The position numbers and the translations under genes are program-made. The notes beneath the pieces are model-generated. The model had not been told where the DNA came from. It did no database searches and saw only the letters and a list, made by a program, of their open reading frames with translations. Positions 6,921-13,527 of a stretch of DNA of 25,394 nt are shown here, piece after piece (within the stretch, counting starts at the first letter, position 1; the number at the start of each line of letters is the position of its first letter). Source of the DNA: UBA5336 sp964492485 (GTDB lineage Bacteria; Pseudomonadota; Alphaproteobacteria; Caulobacterales; Hyphomonadaceae); contig CAZBKM010000026.1 of assembly GCA_964492485.1 (NCBI GenBank), positions 1-25,394 of the forward strand, read 5' to 3'.

Positions 6921-6945
6921 GTGCCCAACCAAAGGGGAGTGACCC

Positions 6946-7734
6946 ATGGGAAAACGCAACGCCGCCAAGCGTCTGAAGGCCGCCGCCGAGTTCGACGCCT
7001 CGGTCTTCTTCGAGGACGCCCAGAAAGGCCGCCGCGCCGATCTGTACGCGATCGAAGGTGGCTGGCACCCGGCGGACAGCGACGGGCCCAAGGCGCCCCC
7101 GCGGGAACAGCGTTACCAGAAGACCATCAAGCCCCGCTCGAAGAATCAGGCAGACCTGCTCGAGGCGCTGGAGACCAAGGCCCTCATCGCCGCCGTTGGC
7201 CCTGCCGGCACCGGGAAGACCTATCTCGCCATCGCCAAGGCCGTCGAAGCGCTGTTGAGCGGCAAGGTGGGCCGTATCATCCTATCACGCCCCGCGGTGG
7301 AGGCCGGCGAGCAGATCGGCTTCCTTCCAGGCGCCATGGAAGACAAGCTCGCGCCCTATCTCCGCCCGCTCTACGATGCGTTGTCGGATCGGCTGTCGCC
7401 CCAGCAGCTCAAGCACATGATGAACGAGGGCCTCATCGAAATCGCGCCTGTGGGCTTCATGCGTGGCCGTACACTGAACAACGCCTTCATCGTGATCGAC
7501 GAGGCACAGAACTGCACCTACACCCAGTTGAAGATGCTCCTGACCCGGCTCGGCTGGCACTCGACCATGGTGGTCACGGGCGATCCGAACCAGACCGACC
7601 TCCTGCCCGACCTATCGGGACTGGGCCCGATCGCCGACCGGCTCGAAACCATGGAGGATGTGGCCGTTATCCGGCTCCAGGGCGAGGATGTCGTCCGCCA
7701 CCCGCTCGTGGCACAGATGCTGGGAGCGCTCTGA
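6946..7734 (+). CDS. phoH: PhoH-family ATPase
   Basis: A 262-residue cytoplasmic protein with a RecA-like nucleotide-binding domain of the PhoH family. Walker A is GPAGTGKT (85-92) and Walker B is FIVIDEAQN (181-189); the VVTGDPNQTDL segment after it is a further helicase-like motif. The family binds ATP and is linked to RNA metabolism and, in some bacteria, phosphate starvation; the exact role is not settled. The N-terminal 60 residues are basic. The ATG has GGGGAG at 6-bp spacing. Its transcription probably depends on the upstream spacer, which carries a CtrA-like site and a terminator. It converges with the diguanylate cyclase gene. Confidence 0.93.
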   Translation: MGKRNAAKRLKAAAEFDASVFFEDAQKGRRADLYAIEGGWHPADSDGPKAPPREQRYQKTIKPRSKNQADLLEALETKALIAAVGPAGTGKTYLAIAKAVEALLSGKVGRIILSRPAVEAGEQIGFLPGAMEDKLAPYLRPLYDALSDRLSPQQLKHMMNEGLIEIAPVGFMRGRTLNNAFIVIDEAQNCTYTQLKMLLTRLGWHSTMVVTGDPNQTDLLPDLSGLGPIADRLETMEDVAVIRLQGEDVVRHPLVAQMLGAL

Positions 7735-7759
7735 CGCCGGCCAGGCCACGTCGTCGGTA

Positions 7760-7774
7760 GCCCGCTCAGCGGGC
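7760..7774. other. Hairpin centred on a stop codon
   Basis: GCCCGC and GCGGGC form a perfect 6-bp stem whose 3-nt loop, TCA on the plus strand, is the TGA stop codon of the diguanylate cyclase. It lies in the 31-bp gap between two convergent genes. No T-run follows, so any termination role is unproven. Confidence 0.4.
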
Positions 7775-8800
7775 GTTGGCGGCGACAGGGACCTCACCGC
7801 TGCGCAGCCGGGTCACGCGCAGGGCTCCTGCCTCGGCACCTGCATCCTGACTGCGGTCGAACAGGCAGACACCGCCACCACGCGCTTTGGTCCGCAGCAT
7901 GGCGCGGTCTGCCGCGTCGATCAGGGATTCGCCGGTATGCGCATCGATGGGCAGGCGCGCTGCGCCGACCGAGGCGCCGATGTCCAACTCGCCTTCCGAT
8001 GTCAGGATGGGTTGGCAAATTCGCGCGTGCAGGCCCCGCGCAGCCTGGATCAGGCTGTCGCGATCCTGCGGGCCGGTGCAGACCACCCCGAACTCGTCAC
8101 CGCCCAGACGCGCGACCAGCGCACCCTTCGCCCAGCCCAGGATCCGCTCGGCCACGGTCTTGAGCGCCGCGTCGCCGGTGGCGTGTCCAAAGGTGTCGTT
8201 GAGCCGCTTGAACCGGTCCAGGTCGATGAAAAGGACCGAAAAGGCGTTTCCGTCAGCTACCTCGCTGTTGACCCGCTCCATGAACAGGCGCCGGTTCGCG
8301 AGCCCGGTCAGGGGGTCGCTGTTTGCCAGGTGGCGGATCCGCTGCTCTGCACTCTGGCGTTCGGCGATCTCGGCCTTGAGGTCGTCGATCAGCGACCGGT
8401 TGAGGTCCAGCATGGCCTGCAGGACGCTCAACCCATCGACGATGCCAAGATAGACCCCAAACTGGTCGGTGACGATGAAGCCGTCCTCGATGGACAGGCG
8501 CGCATCGCCTTCGAGCGACCGCACCGTTCGCCCGATCTCATCGCTCTCGGCGACCTTGAGCAGTCGCGCATCCATGAAGGACGCCACCGAACGATTGTCG
8601 TAGATGGCGCGACCGTACAAGCCTGCGGCACGGATGAGGAATTCGGAGCGGCTGATCTTTCCGATCGGGCAACCGGCATCGTCGACCACCGCCGCGACGC
8701 ACAGGCCGGGGTGGCGGTTGAAGAAGTCAAACACGTCGCTGCCGGTCTGGGTCGGCTTCAGTGGTGCGATGCGTTTGAGGTCGATCGCGGAAAACTTCAT
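7766..8800 (-). CDS. GGDEF diguanylate cyclase with CBS-like sensor region
   Basis: A 344-residue soluble protein. Residues about 1-130 resemble a pair of CBS domains (segments around GCPIGKISRSEF and FGVYLGIVDGLSVLQAM), followed by a short helical linker (131-158) and a GGDEF domain. The cyclase has SDPLTGLANRR (161-171), IDLDRFKRLND (192-202) and an intact active-site GGDEF (233-237), so it should make c-di-GMP from GTP. The product-inhibition I-site (RxxD) is AKGA here, so feedback inhibition by that route is probably lost. The ATG at 8800 is preferred to one 54 codons upstream because GGGGAGG precedes it. That site lies in a hairpin. Confidence 0.9.
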   Translation of the reverse strand: MKFSAIDLKRIAPLKPTQTGSDVFDFFNRHPGLCVAAVVDDAGCPIGKISRSEFLIRAAGLYGRAIYDNRSVASFMDARLLKVAESDEIGRTVRSLEGDARLSIEDGFIVTDQFGVYLGIVDGLSVLQAMLDLNRSLIDDLKAEIAERQSAEQRIRHLANSDPLTGLANRRLFMERVNSEVADGNAFSVLFIDLDRFKRLNDTFGHATGDAALKTVAERILGWAKGALVARLGGDEFGVVCTGPQDRDSLIQAARGLHARICQPILTSEGELDIGASVGAARLPIDAHTGESLIDAADRAMLRTKARGGGVCLFDRSQDAGAEAGALRVTRLRSGEVPVAANAR

Positions 8801-8809
8801 GTGCCCGGT

Positions 8810-8827
8810 GCCTCCCCATTTGGAGGC
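8810..8827 (-). promoter_or_regulatory. Hairpin covering the diguanylate cyclase ribosome binding site
   Basis: On the transcript GCCTCC and GGAGGC form a perfect 6-bp stem around the loop AAATGG; the 3' arm and loop contain the GGGGAGG Shine-Dalgarno sequence of the GGDEF gene, 10 nt before its ATG. Folding would hide the ribosome binding site. Control by temperature, ligand or a small RNA is speculation. Confidence 0.5.
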
Positions 8828-8944
8828 GGACTTACACGACCCGACTGAACATCCCTGAAACCCGATGCGTGAAATTTCATGCGATCGGTTCTGATCGCGA
8901 CCGGAGCCCTGCGCCGGGCCGTCGCTTCGGGTCGCTGTTCCCAC

Positions 8945-8983
8945 GCACGTCGCCGTTCGCAAACGGGTCCGTTTGCTTCAAAC
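8945..8983 (+). repeat. Dispersed bulged-hairpin repeat, copy 1 (diverged)
   Basis: A 39-bp copy of a repeat also found at 18774-18821 and 24377-24424; it matches the last copy at 32 of 39 positions. It lies 7 bp beyond the stop codon of the epoxide hydrolase-type gene. On the minus-strand transcript it folds into a hairpin: GTTTG/CGAAC, a 3-nt AAG bulge, then CAAACGG/CCGTTTG. Confidence 0.65.
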
Positions 8984-8990
8984 TCTGGCC

Positions 8991-9956
8991 CTATATCTGC
9001 TGCATCCACTCCAGGAGCAGGCGATTGACCGCATCGGGGCGTTCCTGCTGCGTCCAGTGTCCGCAGCCCTCCAGAAGAGGTTCGCCACGAAGATCCGGCA
9101 GGAACCGCCGCATATATGCGAGCGGATCGCCGGGGGTCATCTTGAGGACGAGGTCTTCGGTACCGCCGATATAGAGGCTGGGCTGGTGGATCGCGGGATC
9201 GCCCGCCGCCTTCAGGAAAGCATGGTCGCGGTGCCAGTTGCGATAGCGGTTGAGTGGCCCGCGGAACCCGGCCGATGCAAACTGGCTGGCATAATAGTCG
9301 ACGTCTTCGTGTGTGAGCCAGGGCAATGGCATCGGTGGCTCGGGCAGCCGGTGAAGCAGCGTGTCGCCGTGGACCTTGTCGCGCGGCCACGTGCCCTCCG
9401 GTGCATCGCCAGATATCGCATAATAGAATCTTCGAATGGTGGCCGCCGGATCGGCCTCCAGCTCGGCCTCGGCCACGCCCTCCTCCTGGAAATAGACCTG
9501 GTAGAAGAACCGTCCCTTGCGCGTGAACAGCTCGCGCGCCGCATCGATGAACACGACCTCACCCGGCGGCGCGTAGGGCACGGACAGCCCTGCGACGGCC
9601 CTGAAACGGTCGGGATGCAGTCGTGCGCTGTTCCAGGCGATCGGCGCGCCCCAATCATGGCCTACGATCACGGCCGGCTCACCGGGTGAGAGGGTCTCTG
9701 CCAGGGCCGCCATGTCGCCCGTCAGGGAGGCCATGTCGTAGGCCTCGACCGGCCACGGCGCATCCGAACCGCCATAGCCGCGCACGTCGGGCGCCGCCAC
9801 CCTGTAACCGGCCGCCGACAGCGCCGACATCTGGTGGCGCCAACTGTACCAGCTCTCGGGAAAGCCGTGCACGAACAGGACGAGGGGACCATCGCCGGCA
9901 ATGGCGACGCGCAACCGGACGGGACCGGTGTCGACCCAGTGGAACTCGGGTGTCAC
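8991..9956 (-). CDS. Alpha/beta-hydrolase of the epoxide hydrolase type
   Basis: A 321-residue hydrolase. The oxyanion-hole motif HGFPESW (30-36), the DVRGYGGSD strand-turn (57-65), the nucleophile Asp101 in GHDWG (99-103), a likely acid Asp268 and the catalytic His300 in GCGHWTQQE are all visible. An Asp nucleophile with GHDWG is typical of soluble epoxide hydrolases and related haloalkane/fluoroacetate dehalogenases. Tyrosine-rich cap segments (YQVYF, RFYYA) favour epoxide hydrolase. The start is GTG with GGAGG eight bases upstream; a shorter product is possible. It is the last gene of a minus-strand operon, 20 bp after an acyl-CoA dehydrogenase gene, so it probably acts in the same catabolic route. 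Confidence 0.88.
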   Translation of the reverse strand: MTPEFHWVDTGPVRLRVAIAGDGPLVLFVHGFPESWYSWRHQMSALSAAGYRVAAPDVRGYGGSDAPWPVEAYDMASLTGDMAALAETLSPGEPAVIVGHDWGAPIAWNSARLHPDRFRAVAGLSVPYAPPGEVVFIDAARELFTRKGRFFYQVYFQEEGVAEAELEADPAATIRRFYYAISGDAPEGTWPRDKVHGDTLLHRLPEPPMPLPWLTHEDVDYYASQFASAGFRGPLNRYRNWHRDHAFLKAAGDPAIHQPSLYIGGTEDLVLKMTPGDPLAYMRRFLPDLRGEPLLEGCGHWTQQERPDAVNRLLLEWMQQI

Positions 9957-9976
9957 CGCTCCCGCCTCCCCAGCCG

Positions 9977-11182
9977 CTAGCCCTGCTTAAGATCCTCGAA
10001 CGGAATGTCCTTGTCGACACGCACATCACCCGGCAGGCCAAGCACCCGTTCGGCGATGATATTCTTCAGGATCTCGTCCGTCCCGCCCGCGATGCGCAGG
10101 CCCGCCGCCCACATGAAGCTCTGCTGGAACAGCGCGTCGGCCGGCATCCGGTCCTCATCTGTCATCACACCGTAATGGCCCTGCATCTCGATGGCCGAGT
10201 TGCAGATGTCCTGGAGCTGGTTGGCGGTGATGATCTTGCCGATGGAATTCTCCGGCCCTGGGGTCTCGCCCCGCGACAGCGCCGTCTGGGTCCGGAACTT
10301 GGTCAGGCTGTAACCCTGGGCCGCAACATACCAGTCGGCCAGCTTGTCACGGAAGGCGCCGTCCTGAAGCGTTCCGCTCTCGCGTGCATAGGCCATGATC
10401 TCCGACCATTCGGGACCGGGCGACCCGCCCACCGCCAGGCGCTCGTTCATGAGCGTCACGAGGGCCACCTTCCAGCCCTGGCCGACCTCGCCCAGGCGAT
10501 CGCTGTCCGGGATCCGGACATCGGTGAAATACACCTCGTTGAACTCCCGCCCGCCGGACGCCTGGTGGATCGGCCGCGCCTCGACGCCCTTCTGCTTCAT
10601 GTCGACGATGAACATCGTCAGGCCCTTATGCTTCGGGGCCTTGGGATCGGTCCGTGTCAGCAGGATCCCGAAATCGGAATAGTGGGCGCCCGAAGTCCAG
10701 ACTTTCTGGCCGTTGATGACCCAGGAGTCTCCATCCTTCACCGCGCGCGTCTTGACCCCCGCCACGTCGGACCCCGCCGCCGGCTCCGAGAAGAGCTGGC
10801 ACCAGATTTCCTCACCCCGGAGCGCCGGCTTGACGTAGCGGTCCTTGTGGGCCTGCGACCCGAACGCGATCACCGTCGGTATGCACATGCCCAGACCGAT
10901 GGCGAACGGCCCCACGGGGGCATCGTACTTGGCCTCTTCCTGGTTCCAGATCACCTGCTGCATCGGCGTGCCGCCTCGCCCGCCGACTTCCTTGGGCCAG
11001 GTGATCTGCGCAAAGCCGTTGTCGGCCTTGGTTGCCTGCCAGTCCTTGGCGCGGCGCATGAAATCCTCGCCAGAGATACGCTGGCGCAGCGGCTTCTGGC
11101 CCTTCGGCTCCAGATGCTTGTCGAGGAAGGCGCGCACTTCGGCGCGGAATTCGGCTTCCTCAGGCGTGTCGTTGAAGTCCAT
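9977..11182 (-). CDS. Acyl-CoA dehydrogenase, catalytic-type subunit
   Basis: A 401-residue FAD-dependent acyl-CoA dehydrogenase. Family segments include QLFSEPAAGSDVAG (129-142), the flavin-binding VKDGDSWVINGQKVWTSGA (148-166) and the C-terminal GGTDEILKNIIAERVLGLP. The EGT catalytic motif of short/medium-chain enzymes reads GGT here, but a glutamate is present in NERLAVGG (Glu247), at the site used by isovaleryl- and long-chain enzymes. It would introduce the alpha,beta double bond in an acyl-CoA. Its partner is the paralogue 40 bp upstream. Such pairs can form heterotetramers, as in actinobacterial steroid side-chain degradation; the substrate here is unknown. Confidence 0.92.
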   Translation of the reverse strand: MDFNDTPEEAEFRAEVRAFLDKHLEPKGQKPLRQRISGEDFMRRAKDWQATKADNGFAQITWPKEVGGRGGTPMQQVIWNQEEAKYDAPVGPFAIGLGMCIPTVIAFGSQAHKDRYVKPALRGEEIWCQLFSEPAAGSDVAGVKTRAVKDGDSWVINGQKVWTSGAHYSDFGILLTRTDPKAPKHKGLTMFIVDMKQKGVEARPIHQASGGREFNEVYFTDVRIPDSDRLGEVGQGWKVALVTLMNERLAVGGSPGPEWSEIMAYARESGTLQDGAFRDKLADWYVAAQGYSLTKFRTQTALSRGETPGPENSIGKIITANQLQDICNSAIEMQGHYGVMTDEDRMPADALFQQSFMWAAGLRIAGGTDEILKNIIAERVLGLPGDVRVDKDIPFEDLKQG

Positions 11183-11222
11183 GTCTGGTCTCCCTGCTCA
11201 GGTCTACGGCTGCCACGATAGG

Positions 11223-12338
11223 CTAGGCCGCATTCTTCCGTTCGAGTGTCCGAACGAGTTTTTCCTTCCAGATCTTCGGCGCGCCCGCCTGCACCGCCAG
11301 CAGCTTTGCCCGGCGGTAGTAGAGGTGGCAGTCCACTTCCCAGGTAAAGCCCATGCCACCATGGGTCTGGATGTTCTCCTTGGACGCGAACCAGAACGCC
11401 TCGCTGGCCGCCAGGCGCGAGGCGGCTGCCGCCTCGGGCAGTTCGGATGCATCGGTCGACAACGCCCACGCACCGTAGAAGCAGTTCGAACGCGCGACCT
11501 CGTTCTTCACATACATGTCGGCAAGCTTGTGCTTGATCGCCTGGTTGCCCCCGATAGGGCGTCCAAAGGCATACCGCTCCTTGGCGTACGCCGTCGCCAT
11601 CTCCAGGGCGACCGATGCACCGCCCAGCTGTTCGAACGCCAGCAGCACGGCCACACGGTCCATAAGACGGTCATGCAGGTCTGCACCTTCGCCCGCCGCG
11701 CCGAGACGCGTGGCTGGCGCCGCCTCGAAGACGATCTCGGCATGGGAACGGGTCGGCTCCAACGTCTTCACCGGCTTGCGGCTCACGCCCTGGCCAGTGA
11801 GATCCACGATCACCCAGCTCGCTGCGCTACCTTCCCTCGCAAGAACGACCGCATGTGTTGCCACATCGCCGTCCAGAACCGGCACCTTCGTGCCCGATAC
11901 GGTCTGTCCGTCGAATGTGGTCGTCAGCCTCGCCGGGTCAGGCTCGCCGGGACCTTCGGAAACCGCGTAGGCACCGATCACCTCGCCGGCCACGATCTTG
12001 CCCAGAATGTCATCCTTCTGCGCCCCGGTGCCGGCCATCTTGACCGCCTCGGCCAGGTAGTAGGCCGTGGAGGCGAACGGAACCGGCGCCAGGACGCGCC
12101 CCAGCTCCTCCGCAATCACGCAGAGTTCGAGCATGCCGAGCCCGAGACCCCCATGGTCTTCGGGAATCGCGGCGCCGAGCCAGCCCATCTCGACCACCTT
12201 GGTCCACAATCCCTTGTGATAGGGCGTTGCATCGTCGTCCAGGACCTCGCGCACGACCGTCGAGGGACAGGCGGAGTCCAGGAACTTCCGGGCCTCTGAC
12301 CTGAGGAATTTCTGGTCTTCGGAAAAATCGAAATTCAT
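11223..12338 (-). CDS. Acyl-CoA dehydrogenase, partner subunit
   Basis: A 371-residue acyl-CoA dehydrogenase paralogue, shorter than the enzyme encoded 40 bp downstream. It has the N-terminal helical domain (FSEDQKFLRSEARKFL), IPEDHGGLGLGMLELCVIAE and the C-terminal THGGMGFTWEVD motif. The middle flavin-binding region is degenerate (ASEGPGEPD-like instead of SEP..GSD), and neither the EGT nor the NER glutamate is present (the region reads LMDRVAVLLAFEQLGG). It is therefore probably a non-catalytic or half-site partner in a heteromeric enzyme. The start at 12338 follows GGGGAG; an ATG 17 codons earlier lacks a ribosome site. It is the first gene of the operon. Confidence 0.9.
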   Translation of the reverse strand: MNFDFSEDQKFLRSEARKFLDSACPSTVVREVLDDDATPYHKGLWTKVVEMGWLGAAIPEDHGGLGLGMLELCVIAEELGRVLAPVPFASTAYYLAEAVKMAGTGAQKDDILGKIVAGEVIGAYAVSEGPGEPDPARLTTTFDGQTVSGTKVPVLDGDVATHAVVLAREGSAASWVIVDLTGQGVSRKPVKTLEPTRSHAEIVFEAAPATRLGAAGEGADLHDRLMDRVAVLLAFEQLGGASVALEMATAYAKERYAFGRPIGGNQAIKHKLADMYVKNEVARSNCFYGAWALSTDASELPEAAAASRLAASEAFWFASKENIQTHGGMGFTWEVDCHLYYRRAKLLAVQAGAPKIWKEKLVRTLERKNAA

Positions 12339-12410
12339 GCGCGATGGACTCCCCGTTGCGAGCTCCTGGTGGAGCGCTCTTTTGGCCATAACATACCGCG
12401 GTTGACGTGC

Positions 12411-12427
12411 GCGGAAAGGTGTTCCGC
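12411..12427. promoter_or_regulatory. Inverted repeat, possible operator
   Basis: GCGGAA-N5-TTCCGC is a perfect 6-bp dyad in the divergent spacer between the acyl-CoA dehydrogenase operon and the conserved hypothetical gene. Its size and position suit a TetR- or GntR-type operator for the catabolic operon, but no regulator gene is adjacent and no clear promoter elements overlap it. Confidence 0.35.
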
Positions 12428-12517
12428 AAGGTCAATCGGGCTGCGACGAATTTGAGCAATCAATTTCATTCGCCAGCAAGTCCGGGAATGCGAAAACCCG
12501 TAGCAAGGGAGTTCGCC

Positions 12518-13096
12518 TTGGCCAAAGCCCAATTCCACCGTCACCAGCGGGTCTATGTGAAACCGGTCGGCACTTGGGCCCATGTCGAGCGGATCGTGCC
12601 CTACTGGTCGCGCGAGGTCGAGGAGCCGCTGCGAATTACCTACGATGTGGGGCTCGGTCGAGAGTTCGTGGCCTCGGAACTGGTGGCCGAACGAGAGGGT
12701 CGTGCCGGAACCCTGGAGGCGGCAGGCTGGCGCGTGTTCAGGCTCCGCCAGACCCCCGGCGGGGTCGACGATCCAGCCCGCCATCCCTTTCCCGGCACGC
12801 TGCCGGTGGTCGTGACCGATGCCTGCGACTGGGGCGGCTGGCGGGTGCCGGAGGCCGAATACGACCGTGATCCCGACCGGATTGAGCACCAGGCACGGCT
12901 GATCGCCCATGCTCCGCGGATGCTTAAGGTCCTGCGCGCCCTCGTGGACGAGGCCACCGACGCCAGCCGCAGCGTGCCCAGCAGTCTGATGCCGCAGGCA
13001 CGAGAAGCCGCGCGCATCCTTCGGGAGGTCTATGGCCTGGCACCCGACCTGGATGAGGCCGACCCGGAGCCTGGTCCCGTCCGCCAGACCGGATAG
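12518..13096 (+). CDS. Conserved hypothetical protein
   Basis: A 192-residue soluble, charged protein that I do not recognise as a named family, though the opening QRVYVKPVGTWAHVERIVPYW looks like a conserved alphaproteobacterial hypothetical. The start chosen is TTG at 12518, with AAGGGAG six bases upstream and the conserved block soon after; an ATG at 12488 without a ribosome site is the alternative. Two tryptophan-rich halves are visible (residues 16-40 and a DACDWGGWRVPEAEYDRDP block near 100-118), followed by a helical C-terminus. Its last 67 bp overlap the VanZ-like gene on the other strand. It is divergent from the acyl-CoA dehydrogenase operon. Confidence 0.7.
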   Translation: MAKAQFHRHQRVYVKPVGTWAHVERIVPYWSREVEEPLRITYDVGLGREFVASELVAEREGRAGTLEAAGWRVFRLRQTPGGVDDPARHPFPGTLPVVVTDACDWGGWRVPEAEYDRDPDRIEHQARLIAHAPRMLKVLRALVDEATDASRSVPSSLMPQAREAARILREVYGLAPDLDEADPEPGPVRQTG

Positions 13097-13476
13097 ACCA
13101 GCCGTGCGATCCCCGCGCCGAAACCCGCGCCGGCCGCATTGGCCAGGCCATCGGCCCAGGACGCCTCGCGCCCGAATGGCATCAACCCCTGAGCAAGCTC
13201 CAGCACCAGGCCGAACCCGGTGGCCGCCAGGACAACCCGCAGGATGGCCGGGCGATCAAATGCCAGCGACCCGAAAAGGGCCAGGCTGGCATAGGCCAGG
13301 GCATGTTTGAGCTTGTCATGCCCCGCTGCCGCCGTGGCCGCATCTGGCGGTAGCAGGGAGAGGAACATGATCCCCATCGCGCAGGCCAACCCGGCCAGCC
13401 GTGCTGCCCACCGGCGGGTCCGCCAGATTTGCCAGAGCCATCGCCGCGCGGCGATCATGGGGTCTTGCCATGACAT
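13030..13476 (-). CDS. VanZ-like membrane protein
   Basis: A 148-residue protein with about four membrane segments (near 26-43, 57-72, 78-97 and 112-128). It carries the VanZ-family pattern: DKLKHALAYASLALFG (54-69), an E..Q pair in LELAQGLMPFGREAS (92-106) and DGLANAAGAGFG (109-120). The function of VanZ-like proteins outside glycopeptide resistance is not known, and nothing here suggests resistance. The ATG at 13476 has GGGAG at good spacing; a GTG five codons earlier is the alternative. Its 3' end overlaps the convergent hypothetical gene by 67 bp. It is divergent from pepN, with a 51-bp gap. Confidence 0.82.
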   Translation of the reverse strand: MSWQDPMIAARRWLWQIWRTRRWAARLAGLACAMGIMFLSLLPPDAATAAAGHDKLKHALAYASLALFGSLAFDRPAILRVVLAATGFGLVLELAQGLMPFGREASWADGLANAAGAGFGAGIARLVYPVWRTGPGSGSASSRSGARP

Positions 13477-13527
13477 GGGTGATGCTCCCACTTCCCATTA
13501 AGATCCCGCGCCCCACGGAGCCCTTGC

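Noticed and set aside
6691..7068. N-terminal extension of the carbonic anhydrase-like protein to 302 codons
   Set aside because: It runs through the phoH start region and the terminator; the hexapeptide protein starts at the ATG 6690 with a ribosome site.
9623..11221. 532-codon plus-strand frame
   Set aside because: It is antisense to the acyl-CoA dehydrogenase gene; high GC content leaves long open shadow frames. The composition is not protein-like.
9977..12338. Two acyl-CoA dehydrogenase genes considered as one gene broken by a frameshift
   Set aside because: Each has its own full-length N- and C-terminal family motifs and ribosome site; they are paralogues, not halves.
13030..13476. VanZ-like gene as a sign of glycopeptide resistance
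   Set aside because: Only the VanZ-like fold is present; there are no vanHAX or vanRS genes nearby, and such proteins are common in organisms without resistance.
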